A stretch of DNA of 64,000 nt from Lewinellaceae bacterium (lineage in GTDB: Bacteria > Bacteroidota > Bacteroidia > Chitinophagales > Saprospiraceae): NCBI GenBank assembly GCA_020636315.1, contig JACJYA010000003.1, positions 496,001 to 560,000 of the forward strand. The letters are read 5' to 3'. Shown here one piece after another: positions 43,725-53,456 of the stretch. The notes under the pieces were generated by a model. That model saw only the letters and a program-made list of their open reading frames with translations. It ran no database searches and had not been told where the DNA came from. Made by a program: the position numbers and the translations under genes. Within the stretch, counting starts at the first letter, position 1; each line of letters opens with the position of its first letter.

Positions 43725-46700
43725 TTACCCTTTTGCCCCGTTCTCCCGGAATTCCGATGGCGTTTTACCGAACTCCTTGCGAAACACTTTGGAGAAGTAG
43801 TCCGGGTCGCTGAAGCCGGTATCGTATGCCACCGCCGCCACCGTCAGGGCCGGGTCTTTCAATAATTTACGGGCGTGTTGCAGGCGCAGGTAGCGGATGA
43901 AATAGGTAGCCGACTGCCCGGTAAGGGCAGACAGCTTTCGGTGCAACTGAGAATGGCTCATGCCGGCTTCCCGGCAAAGTTGCCCGACCGAAAAATTGTT
44001 GTCGTGCAGGTGGCTTTCAATGATAGCCCGGACCTTCTCGAGGAAGGGGTCAGCGGGGATCTCGGCCTCCTCCTCCCGGCCGCCCCCTTCCTCTCCGGTG
44101 AGGCGGGCCCGGTAATGTGCCTGCAGCCGGCGGCGCAATTCCAGAAGTTTCTGTATCCGAATATGCATTTCCTCTTCCTCAAATGGTTTGGCCAGGTAGG
44201 CATCCGCCCCACATTTCAGCCCATCTATTTTCGAGCGCCGGTCAGCTTTTGCCGTCAGCAATATGATGGGAATATGGCTCGTCCGCTCATCCTCTTTCAA
44301 TCGGCTGCACAGATCGTAGCCATCCATTTCCGGCATCATGATATCGCTGATGACCAGGTCTGGCATATTGGTAATGGCCATCTCCAGGCCCTCTCTGCCA
44401 TTGGGGGCTATGAGTAACCGATAAGCCTCCCCAAGGCAGGAAGACAGATAACGAATGACATCGGCATTGTCTTCCACCAACAGTATTGACGGCACACCCT
44501 TTGCCCCATTTTCCACAATGGCGCCTCCAATGGGTTGAGGGGTTGAGAAGTAAGGCGCCCGGCCAGGTAAGGCCTCCCCGGGAAAAGCCTTGAGGGTAAC
44601 CGGCAAAAAAGCAGTAAAAGCAGTTCCCTGCTGAAGCCGGCTTTCCGCCACCAGTTCACCTCCCATCAGCCGGGTGAGTTCGCGGGCTACCGAAAGGCCG
44701 ATGCCCGTTCCTTCCGCCCGGCGGGTACTGGTATTGTCAGCCTGGTAAAAACGGTCGAAAATGGCACCCAGCTTCTCTTCCGGAATGCCGATGCCGGTAT
44801 CTCTGACCTGAAGCCTGAGCGCCGGCGCACCCTGGTAGGTATCGGTTTGGGCCAATACGTAAACGTGGCCGCCTTCCGGTGTGAATTTTATGGCATTGGA
44901 CAACAGGTTGGACAAAACCTGCTGTAATTTTTCCGGATCGAAATCCATCTCAAGAGCACCGGCTGCCGGAATGAGGTGTATGGCGATATCCTTGCTGCCG
45001 GCAAATGCTTCAAAAGACTCGGTGAGGTAACGAATAAAGGGGATCACATCGGCCCGGATGTTGTTGACGGGCAGATTTCCCGATTCCAGGCGGGCCAGTT
45101 CCAGCATCTGGTTGACCAACTGGAGGAGCCGGCCGGTATTGCGTTGGATCATAGCCACTCCATCATCCAGCCATTCCCCGGGGTTGTCTTTAATGCGGGT
45201 AGCCATACCGGTGATGATCGAGAGGGGCGTACGGAACTCATGAGTAATATTGGTGTATAGCTTGGTTTTGAGAACATCCATTTCCTTCAGCCGTTCGGCT
45301 TCCCGCTGCTCCAGGCGCCGGTGGAGCTGGAATCGGTACAGGCTATAGGCCAGGAGCAGAAAGGCCAAAGTGTAAGCGGTATAGGCCCACCAGCTTTTCC
45401 ACCAGGGAGGGGATATGGTGAGTGGCAGGCTTAAAGGCGATTCGCTCCATACGCCATCGTTGTTACTTGCCAAAACTTCCAGGACATAGCTGCCCGGCGC
45501 CAGGTTATTGTAGTTGGCGTAACGTTTGGCTGCCCCGGTTTCCACCCAATCTTTATCGTGCCCTTTCAGCCGGTAGCGGTAACGGTTCTTCTCGGGAACA
45601 GCCAGGCTGAGAGCAGCAAATTCGAAAGTCAGGTTGTTTTGCCACCACGCCAGGTGCAACTCATCCGTAAAGCCAATACTCTGGCTAAGGATGCCATGTT
45701 CACCGCCCGGCTGTACTTCCTTGTTATCGATCCTGAGCCCTGTCAGGACGACTTCCGGCAAGTAAGGATTGTAAGCGAGGCTGTCCGGATGAAAAGTGAC
45801 CGTACCGCTGTCACCGTAGAAATACATATCGCCATTCGGGCTCTGATACTTGAAATCCCCTTGCTCCATAAATACCCCCCGGAAACCGTCGTGGCTGGAA
45901 AAAACGGTAAAGTGTTCCTCTTTGGCATTGAAGCACGCGATACCCCCATCGGTGCTGAGCCAGTACTGCCCGCGGTTGTCCTGCAAAATACCGAACACCC
46001 GGTTGTTGGGCAAGCCTGAATTTTCGGTAGTCCAGGTGGTGAAGATGGGCGCCCCTCCGTTCCACTTCAGGCGGCTCAGCCCACGCCCGGTGCCAATCCA
46101 TAAATTGCCCTGCGTATCTTCAAATAGGCTGTTAACCTGGTTGTTGGCCAGGCTGTTGAGGTTCTGGAGGTCAAACTGAAAATTTTTCCAGGCCAACGTT
46201 TGCGGGTCCACCAAATACAAGCCGCCGCCGTAGGTGCCCACCCAGATGTTTCCCCTGCTGTCTTCCAGAAGGTCACCGATCTGGTTGTGGCCCTTGCTGT
46301 CCGGAAGGCTGTAATCACGGCAGAAATAACGAAATATCCCTTCCTCAGGTTGGTAAACCGCCACTCCCTGTTGAAAACTGCCGGCCCAAACCCAGCCCCG
46401 TGAATCCGTCATTATTATGGAAGGGAAGAACGCACCGTCAGGGAAGTCCACTTCCCGGGCCACCTCTCCCCCGGGGCCAATGCACCACAGCTTCCCACCA
46501 GACAGTGCCCAGACGGAATTCTCCGGGCCAGGCGCCAGAGAATAGGCGCAGTTGAAGGGCCCGCCGTCCGGTTCATAAAAGCGCCTGCGTTCACCGGTGC
46601 GGCCATCAATATGCAACAGGCCATTGCCGTCGCTGGCTACCCAGAAAGCGCCATCTGCGGTATGTAAAATGGGATTCGCCCGCCCGAAGGAGGCGCCTTC

Positions 46701-47606
46701 ATACTCGATGCCGAAAGGCCTGAACTTTCGTGAATAAGGGCTTTCCACCGTAAAACCGCCCTGGTCCCTGGCCGTCCAGGTATTACCCTCCCGGTCGGTA
46801 TATGGAAAAACTCTGGCCTGCAAGGCTTCTTCGGTTGCCCGGCCCAGCCGGCGCAGGGTGTGTGCTGCGATGTTGAACAAAAACTCTTCGCCAGAGCTGT
46901 AGCGTATGAGAATATTGTCTTTATCGCGCCGCCTCATGGCGATCACCCACTCCGACTTTCCTCCGTCTGTCAGCGATACCGGCACTGCCTCACCAGAGAT
47001 AATATCCAGGGTAAACATCCCCATCTCAGTGCCCAGCCACAATTGTTCTCCATCCGGCACAATGCCCCAAACGTCCAGAAGGCAGATGTTTTCTCTGGGA
47101 AAGGATTGATATTTCCGGAACCGGCCGGTTTTTTTATGAAGGCGCCCCAACCCCTTCTGCAGCGTCCCCACCCAGATATCTCCCTCCTCGCCCTGTGCCA
47201 GGCGGATGATGATGTTGCCCGGCAGGCTGCTGGTGTCTCCGGGCTCGTGAAAATAGTTGGTGAACACTTCAGTACGGGGGTCAAACCGGCTGAGGCCGTC
47301 ATTGGTGCCCACCCAGAGGACGCCGTCCTGCCGGTCTTCAATTATACAGGATACAAAATCGTGCGCCAGGCTGGTGGAGTCGTAAGGGTCGTGCTGATAC
47401 ACAGTGTAGGTGTAACCGTCGTATTTGACCAGCCCGTTGAGGGAGGCAAACCACATATAGCCCCGGCTGTCCTGCAGGATATCCAGGATGGAATAGGGCA
47501 GGCCTCCTTCTCCAAAAGAAGTGGCGGGAATGACAGTTTTCTGGCTGATGGCGGGTAAGGAGAGGGCCAGGCATAACAAGGCCACAAGGATGGTGTGGGT
47601 CTTCAT
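43725..47606 (-). CDS. Hybrid two-component system regulator (HTCS: propeller, kinase, receiver, AraC)
   Basis: A 1293-residue one-protein signalling system: signal peptide (about 1-22); a periplasmic two-component propeller (about 23-650, repeats such as SRGYMWFASLNGLVKYDG and RGNIWVGTYGGGLYL); a Y_Y_Y domain (about 690-745); and a membrane helix. The kinase has HisKA with H789 in NITHEFRTPL, then HATPase N and G boxes (NLLSNAIKFTPEGG, DTGIGI, GTGIGLSVA). A receiver domain has D1088 in VISDIMMPEMDG and the K in YLAKPF. An AraC HTH ends it. In Bacteroides such HTCS proteins sense polysaccharide fragments and switch glycan-utilisation loci; no SusC/SusD or glycosidase genes are nearby here. 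It is divergent from the broken T9SS gene. Confidence 0.97.
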   Translation of the reverse strand: MKTHTILVALLCLALSLPAISQKTVIPATSFGEGGLPYSILDILQDSRGYMWFASLNGLVKYDGYTYTVYQHDPYDSTSLAHDFVSCIIEDRQDGVLWVGTNDGLSRFDPRTEVFTNYFHEPGDTSSLPGNIIIRLAQGEEGDIWVGTLQKGLGRLHKKTGRFRKYQSFPRENICLLDVWGIVPDGEQLWLGTEMGMFTLDIISGEAVPVSLTDGGKSEWVIAMRRRDKDNILIRYSSGEEFLFNIAAHTLRRLGRATEEALQARVFPYTDREGNTWTARDQGGFTVESPYSRKFRPFGIEYEGASFGRANPILHTADGAFWVASDGNGLLHIDGRTGERRRFYEPDGGPFNCAYSLAPGPENSVWALSGGKLWCIGPGGEVAREVDFPDGAFFPSIIMTDSRGWVWAGSFQQGVAVYQPEEGIFRYFCRDYSLPDSKGHNQIGDLLEDSRGNIWVGTYGGGLYLVDPQTLAWKNFQFDLQNLNSLANNQVNSLFEDTQGNLWIGTGRGLSRLKWNGGAPIFTTWTTENSGLPNNRVFGILQDNRGQYWLSTDGGIACFNAKEEHFTVFSSHDGFRGVFMEQGDFKYQSPNGDMYFYGDSGTVTFHPDSLAYNPYLPEVVLTGLRIDNKEVQPGGEHGILSQSIGFTDELHLAWWQNNLTFEFAALSLAVPEKNRYRYRLKGHDKDWVETGAAKRYANYNNLAPGSYVLEVLASNNDGVWSESPLSLPLTISPPWWKSWWAYTAYTLAFLLLAYSLYRFQLHRRLEQREAERLKEMDVLKTKLYTNITHEFRTPLSIITGMATRIKDNPGEWLDDGVAMIQRNTGRLLQLVNQMLELARLESGNLPVNNIRADVIPFIRYLTESFEAFAGSKDIAIHLIPAAGALEMDFDPEKLQQVLSNLLSNAIKFTPEGGHVYVLAQTDTYQGAPALRLQVRDTGIGIPEEKLGAIFDRFYQADNTSTRRAEGTGIGLSVARELTRLMGGELVAESRLQQGTAFTAFLPVTLKAFPGEALPGRAPYFSTPQPIGGAIVENGAKGVPSILLVEDNADVIRYLSSCLGEAYRLLIAPNGREGLEMAITNMPDLVISDIMMPEMDGYDLCSRLKEDERTSHIPIILLTAKADRRSKIDGLKCGADAYLAKPFEEEEMHIRIQKLLELRRRLQAHYRARLTGEEGGGREEEAEIPADPFLEKVRAIIESHLHDNNFSVGQLCREAGMSHSQLHRKLSALTGQSATYFIRYLRLQHARKLLKDPALTVAAVAYDTGFSDPDYFSKVFRKEFGKTPSEFRENGAKG

Positions 47607-48089
47607 AATATATCGAATCGGGTGATGATTATACAGGTATGATGAGTTTGGCGCTCAACAACCCTTATGGGTATAACGTATTTTTCCTGTGCCCGCAAGC
47701 CCTCCGGCCAAACCTTAACGGTTTTTTAAGAGCATATTTCGATTTCTAAGCCCTTAGGGATTGGAAAGCGCCTTTTACATCCACACTTTGGCTTAGCAAT
47801 CTCTAATGAGCTTACTAATCCGGCATTTTGGCAAAAAAAATGCTAAACCGAGAATAGCTGTTGACATACTAGCGTAATGACATATATCATTGTTAAACAT
47901 ATTATTATTCATTAAATTAAGGGCTTTCCCTACTACTGTTCATAAAGGAACCAAACGCATATAGCTGGTACAAAGACGCCAAGCCACGAATACCCTCAAA
48001 GGCTTAGTGTTGTCTTAGTGTTTTGATGTCTTAGTGGCAAAACACGTAGTATAGTATATTTCCTTTGAGCCCCCATTAAATCACATCTT
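47607..48089. other. Gene-free gap upstream of the broken adhesin
   Basis: This 483-base A/T-rich gap separates the divergent HTCS gene and the broken T9SS gene. It includes a run of CTTAGTG-type words at about 48005-48045 and a weak TTGACA (47861) with TATATC 16 bases later. No gene, tRNA or strong inverted repeat is seen. Confidence 0.6.
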
Positions 48090-48618
48090 ATGAAAACCTT
48101 TCACATCTACTCCAGGTACGCACTCATCCTGTTTGATTCTCTGTTCTCCAATTCACCCCACTCTTCGCACTCGACTACTACTGGGTGGGCGGCTCTACGC
48201 TCTGGAGCGACCACAACCACCACTGGGCGACTACCTCCGGCGGCAATGTGTTTCATGACCAGGTGCCAACCTCGATGGATAATGTGTATTTTTTGACGTA
48301 ATTCCCTTTCTCCAGGCGGCTCAGTGACGATCGACTCGACTATTATCTATTGCAGAAATTTGATTTTGGATGGAGTTGAGAACGCTTCTCTTTCGGGTTC
48401 CATTGATAAGCAATTATGGATTTATGGGTCATTAACCCTAAATCCAGAGATGCGTGGGAGCAATGCGGGAGTAGTGCATTTTAGGGCGTTTCCAAGAAAG
48501 TCAGACTATTTTTTCAGCAGGACAGTCCATTATTGATGCCTGTGGTTTTGATGGTTTTGACGGCGAATGGACCTTCCTTGATGCCTTCACTGTCAAGGCT
48601 CTGTGTCTTTTAGCATGA

Positions 48619-49128
48619 GTTGGCAGCGAGGTGGACCTTCCTTGATGCCTTCACTGTCAGTGGCTCCGTTTTTTATGATGATGGTATCATCCGCACCAAT
48701 GGGAATGAGGTCAGGATTGAAGAAGACTTCTCTTCAGGTGGAGAGGCACTGTACTTGTATAACTCTGTCGTCCACGCGCGCCATTTTTACGCGTATCCTG
48801 ATTTGTTGGACGCAGGGACATCTCATGTGTTTGCCTAAGTGACCTCTATTCTCCTGGCTATACTTTCTACGATGTTACTGGTGGGGGTGTTACAAATTGT
48901 AAATTACCGGTAAACTGATTGGTTATAGAGCTACAAGTAATTTCAGCAGTACAGTGAATGAAGCAGAATTTCTACAAGACGGAAGAATCAACTTGAACTC
49001 AGCCAACCTTCCTCCTTCAATAAGGTCACCTTTTGGGAGAATGGAATCATTAGCTCTTCCTCAACACAGCCCTCTTTCTTTAACACTGTTACATTTTTCG
49101 CTGGTGGTTCCATTTCAGGTAACAATGA
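48619..49128 (+). repeat. Internal module repeat, copy A
   Basis: About 510 bases matching 49863-50370 closely (by eye near 85-90 percent) and carrying several one-base indels relative to it, for example in the GTGTTTGC...GACCT region. It encodes the module of the T9SS adhesin. Confidence 0.8.
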
Positions 49129-49862
49129 TTTTATATGACTGCATAACCTGGCGCCAGGGTCCTTGTATGGATTCTATCAAACCACTACAATTTTACCAGG
49201 AGGTAGCCATCAATGCCAGTGGGGCTGATTGTGGCAACTATATTACATTAACCTCTGGCGATATAAATTCCCTGCTTATCTGAACACTTCAGGGGAAAAC
49301 CTCACCTTACAATACAGTTGTAACAGCTATGGGGCTCCGTTAGCGGAGGCGGAATGATTACAGCCAATAGCGTTGACCTGGGCGGAAATTCAGGCTGGGA
49401 TTTTTTCGCCTTCAGCTTCCAGAGACCTTTATTGGGTCAGGGGGAGGTGGCAACTGGAGCGATATTGCCCATTGGTCATTGAGTAGTGGTGGGGTATGGC
49501 GGCGAATGCCTACCATCCCCTTTCGATAACGTTTTTTTCGACGCCAATTCCTTTTCTACTTTTGACTCTGTAAGGATCAATAATGACATCGCTTATTGCC
49601 AGGATATGAGTTGGCAAGGTGTTCAGAATACCCCCAGTTTTTTACCACGGCTGATCCTACTTAAGTAATCCAACTTTATCATCTATGGGTCCTTGGTTTT
49701 ATCTCCGGAGATGTGTTTCAATCGGAAGTGTTATTTCTATAGTACCCAACCATTTACCAAACGATATCTTTAGCAGGACAGTCCATTACTGTGTCTTTTA
49801 GCGGGGCAGCGGCGAATAGGTATTTTCCTTGATGCCTTCACGGTCAATGTGTCTTTTGACGG

Positions 49863-50370
49863 AGTTGGCGGCAGAATGGACATTCCTTGATGCCTTCAAT
49901 GTCAACGGCTCCGTTGACCATAATGATGGTATCATCCGCACCAATGGGAATGAGGTCAGGGTTGAAGAAATCTTCTCTTCAGGGGGAGAGGCCTGTACTT
50001 GTACAACTCTGTCGTCCGCATGGTCATTTTACGCGTATCCTGATTTATTGGACGCAGGGACATCCCATGTGTTTGCTGGTGACCTATATTCACCCGGCTA
50101 TACTTTCTACAAATGTTACTGGTGGGGGTGTTACAAATTGTAATATTACCGGTAAACTGACTGGTTATAGGTATACAAGTAATTTCAGCAGTACAGTAAA
50201 TGAAGCAGAGTTTCTACAAGACGGAAGAATCAACTTGAACTCAGCCCAACCTTCCTCCTTCAACGAGGTCACTTTCTGGGGTGATGGAAACATTGGCTCT
50301 TCCTCAACACAGCCATCGTTTTTTAAGACCGTTACTTTTTTCGGTAATGGATCAATCTCAGGGGATAATG
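49863..50370 (+). repeat. Internal module repeat, copy B
   Basis: Partner of 48619-49128, about 508 bases. Aligning the two shows which single-base deletions are copy-specific and so lets the ancestral reading frame be reconstructed (VFAGDLYSPGYTFY, ITGKLTGYRYTSNFSS). Confidence 0.8.
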
Positions 50371-51697
50371 AATTTGAGCAAATCACCTTCTCTCCATACT
50401 GCACCTACGAACTGTCCTCCTTCTCCACCCAAACCATCACCCCCCCTCGGCAACTTCATCGCCGAAGGCTACGGCGGCTTCCCCGATCGAATTACGGTCC
50501 TCCAACCTGGGGATGGAGGCTACGCTGCACAAAGACGGCGACCCCATCTGCCTCGATTTTCTGTATATGACCGACATCGCCGCCACCGGCACTACTTTGA
50601 ATACGGCGCCAACTCAGACGATGTTTTTGGCAACTCCGGCTGGCTCTTTGAAGCCTGCCCGGGTTGTTTCAATGCGCCGCCCTCGCCTGCCCCCACGCTT
50701 GACCCGGCTTCGGTGATCGCGGTGCAGGCTGGGCAACAGGCCGCCCTTATTTTGCAAAACCTGCCTCCGGGACAGGAAGTATTGTGGTTTGATGCAGATC
50801 AAAAGATGGAACGGTATGCCAGTACGGACAACTTTTTCGAGCCGATGATAATTGAGGGCACGACTTTCTACGGCGCTTACCGAGACTTAACCACAGGGTG
50901 CGTAAGCGAATTGTTGCCGGTAATGGTGTGCGTAGTGGATACTCCAACCTCCGGGGTGGGAGACCTGGACGGAGATGGGATCCCGGATGCCTGCGACCCG
51001 GATGTCTGCATCAATACCGCAGTGGAGAGCCTGAAGGGCTACGTCGAGGGGCTGGGCCTGTCGTCCGGTATGAAAAGGGCCATCAACACCAGGCTGGACA
51101 AGGCGGTTTACCGGTTCTGTAACGATTACCCCATCAGTTATGTCATCAGTACCCTGAACAGTGTCATTGATTACGTGGACTATCAGGAGGGCAACGGCGA
51201 CATCCCCTCGAACGACGCCGATTACCTCATCGGCCAGGTGAACCTGCTGATCGATGCCCTGAACAACGGAGTGGTAGTTTGCTGTACAGGCGCCAACCCA
51301 CGGCCCGTCAACCCGGGCGAGGGAGCCACAACGGAGGCCCAACAGCTGGCAGTAAGCCCCAACCCTTTCCGGGATCAGGTGTCTGTCCGCTTGAACCTGA
51401 CCAAAGCCGGCCCGGCAACGCTGGAGGTGTTCAACCTCAACGGCAGGCGGGTGGCTACCCTGCACTCCGGCTACCTCGACGCCGGCTACCAGGACTTCAG
51501 CTGGAACAGCACGGATGACGGCGGGCAGCAACTGAGTTCCGGCCTCTACCTCATCCGCCTGCAGACGGAAGAGGGAGTACAGGCCAAGAAGGTGAGCCTG
51601 ATGCGTTAGCATAGCCGCCTGGGTTTGATTATTACATGAGTCATGCGAATCAGGGGCTGAACGGTAAAATTCTGTAAAAAGCCGGATTTTCCCCCTT

Positions 51698-51776
51698 TTT
51701 TGCCCCGATCCTAAAGGATGAAAGGGCGAAAATCCTTGATCTTCCTTTAGGATCGAGGCAAAATCAAGGATTTTCG
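51698..51776. repeat. Interleaved inverted-repeat element, copy 2
   Basis: Stem A: 51698-51718 with 51743-51763, 20 of 21 complementary (core CGATCCTAAAGGA/TCCTTTAGGATCG). Stem B: CGAAAATCCTTGAT (51727-51740) with ATCAAGGATTTTCG (51763-51776), perfect. The order is A-B-A'-B', as in copy 1. It occupies the 51610-51971 gap, which otherwise shows the 51635-51658 repeat and no gene. Confidence 0.7.
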
Positions 51777-51971
51777 GCCGATTTTTCAAAGTACTGCAGG
51801 GACGAAATACTGGTGGATGAAGCCACAAGGTAGCATCGTCCGTGCCGTAGGCCTCCGCCCCTCGAAGTGGGCTTCTGCCTACGAAGAAGGGTACGGAACA
51901 GGCCCATAAAGCCCTCTGCACAACACTTCTCCCCTCAAATCGGTTATCCTGAGTAAAGAAGTGTAATACCC

Positions 51972-53366
51972 ATGCGAAAGATCCTGATATTCACCCTCAT
52001 GGCCACCCTCATTGCCTGCAACGCCTACCGGGAGCTGCCCGGCGCCAGGGTGGACAGCAGCTGGAAAGTCAAGCGCCTGCCCGCCTCCGAGCAGCAGGAA
52101 GGAGGTGACCCCACGGCCGGCCTCAACTACCTGATCTATGGCGACTACATCGGCTCGGGCGTGCCCTATGATTTCTTCAAAAAGAAAATGAGCAACCAGC
52201 CGGATACGGTGCTGCGCCGGGAAGGAGACAATGCCAATGTCGGATACAGCGCCACGGTCTTTGCCGCCCCCAATGGGGTGAAGGTAGTCAACGGCAATTG
52301 CTTCACCTGCCACGCCGGTAAGCTCAATGGCGAAGTCATCCTGGGGCTGGGCAATAGCTTTTCCGATTATCGAAAAAGCTTAACGCCCATGGCAAAAATG
52401 ATGCGCCTGGGCGTCGGGCTCAAATACAAAAAAGAGGATGAGGAATGGATAGCCTTTGAAGATTTCTCCAACTACTTCCGCGAAATGGCGCCTTACATCC
52501 AAACCAACCAGCCCGGCGCCAACCCGGCCTTCCGCCTGGCGGAGGCCTGCATGAACCACCGCAACCCGGCCGACCTCACCTACCGGGAAGCCCCCAATTA
52601 CGAATTGATGGACTATACCATCGCCACCGATGTGCCACCTCTGTGGAATGTCAAAAAAAAGAACGCCCTGTACTACAACGGCATCGGCCGGGGCGATTTC
52701 ACCAAACTCCTCTTCCAGGCCTCCGTGCTGGGTATTCCGGACAGCACTGCCGCCCGACAGGCCATCAACCATTTTAAAGATGTGGTGGCCTGGCTCAAAG
52801 AGCTGGAGCCCCCCTTCTACCCCGGCCCGGTGGATGAGCAACTGGCCGCGAGGGGCGAAACGGTATTCAACGAGCACTGCAGCGGTTGCCACGGCGCCTA
52901 CGGCAATGAAGAAAGCTACCCCAATAAGCTCATCTCTCTCGCCGTGGTGAAAACAGACCCCCTGTACGCCAACTATGCCTTTAACTCCGGCATCGTCAAG
53001 TGGTACAACAGCAGTTGGTTCGCCAACACCGAACCCCGCGCCTATTTCGAACCCAACCTGGGCTACGTCGCCCCGCCTCTCGACGGTATCTGGGCCAGCG
53101 CCCCCTACCTGCACAATGGCTCGGTGCCCACCATTGAGGCCCTGCTCGACAGCTCCCAACGCCCCACCTACTGGAGCCGCAGCGGCCGCAGTGACGACTA
53201 CAACTACCAGAAACTGGGCTGGAACTACCGCACGCCCGAAAAACCGGAAGGCGAATGGACTTTCGACACCACTGTACCGGGGTACAGCAATAAAGGCCAT
53301 TATTTTGGCGATAAATTATCGGATGAGGAACGGAAAGCAGTGATCGAATACCTGAAAACGTTGTAA
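51972..53366 (+). CDS. Cytochrome-c-peroxidase-like diheme lipoprotein
   Basis: A 464-residue lipoprotein: lipobox-like ATLIAC with C16. Two c-type heme sites are visible, CFTCH (about residue 114) and CSGCH (about residue 310). The C-terminal block GYVAPPLDGIWASAPYLHNGSVPTIEALL is shared with MauG/CcpA-type di-heme peroxidases and related YhjA-like cytochromes. It may reduce peroxides or carry electrons in the periplasm. The typical CcpA lengths are shorter, so this is the longer lipoprotein form. A small secreted gene follows 91 bases downstream. Confidence 0.88.
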   Translation: MRKILIFTLMATLIACNAYRELPGARVDSSWKVKRLPASEQQEGGDPTAGLNYLIYGDYIGSGVPYDFFKKKMSNQPDTVLRREGDNANVGYSATVFAAPNGVKVVNGNCFTCHAGKLNGEVILGLGNSFSDYRKSLTPMAKMMRLGVGLKYKKEDEEWIAFEDFSNYFREMAPYIQTNQPGANPAFRLAEACMNHRNPADLTYREAPNYELMDYTIATDVPPLWNVKKKNALYYNGIGRGDFTKLLFQASVLGIPDSTAARQAINHFKDVVAWLKELEPPFYPGPVDEQLAARGETVFNEHCSGCHGAYGNEESYPNKLISLAVVKTDPLYANYAFNSGIVKWYNSSWFANTEPRAYFEPNLGYVAPPLDGIWASAPYLHNGSVPTIEALLDSSQRPTYWSRSGRSDDYNYQKLGWNYRTPEKPEGEWTFDTTVPGYSNKGHYFGDKLSDEERKAVIEYLKTL

Positions 53367-53387
53367 GGTAAATTATACTTAAATTTG
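53361..53387 (+). promoter_or_regulatory. Possible promoter for the small secreted gene
   Basis: TAAATTTG at 53380-53387 fits TAnnTTTG, with TTG (53361-53363) 16 bases upstream, short of the usual spacing. It overlaps the end of the cytochrome gene. Confidence 0.3.
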
Positions 53388-53415
53388 GCATTTCCCCTCA
53401 TATCGAAGAATAACT

Positions 53416-53432
53416 CCCCTCCTTCGGAGGGG
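53416..53432. terminator. Short G/C hairpin after the cytochrome gene
   Basis: CCCCTCC and GGAGGGG pair around TTC. It could end the cytochrome transcript or, if the promoter at 53361 is real, lie in the leader of the next gene. Confidence 0.4.
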
Positions 53433-53456
53433 CTGGGGGAGGCTTAAAAAACAACC

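Larger units (their letters stand above)
48090..51609 (+). pseudogene. Frameshifted modular T9SS adhesin-like gene
   Basis: Read across frames, this is a secreted protein: start MKTFHIYSRYALIL, then modules opening with YWVGG/YWVRGG...NWSD..HW (48181 and 49430) and each containing the same beta-rich repeat (WTFLDAF..., NGNEVR.EE, DAGTSHVFA, NEAEFLQDGRINLNSA). Modules end in DDVFGNSGWLFEACP (about 50640). Coherent protein moves among all three frames at least ten times between 48150 and 50596; many breaks sit in homopolymers. After 50596 the frame is clean: Ig-like segment, the calcium-loop GDLDGDGIPDACDPD, and the intact sorting tail VSPNPFRDQVSVRLNL to VSLMR. Either true decay or poor sequence in a repetitive gene. 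Confidence 0.85.

Noticed and set aside
47861..47888. Sigma-70-like TTGACA...TATATC
   Set aside because: Bacteroidota promoters use TTTG/TAnnTTTG; this match is probably chance in A/T-rich DNA.
48090..50596. Programmed ribosomal frameshifting in the adhesin gene
   Set aside because: There are at least ten frame changes in both directions, no slippery-site or structure pattern, and module copies show the breaks are copy-specific.
50887..51921. 344-codon minus-strand frame
   Set aside because: Antisense to the intact C-terminal part of the T9SS gene; no recognisable domain.
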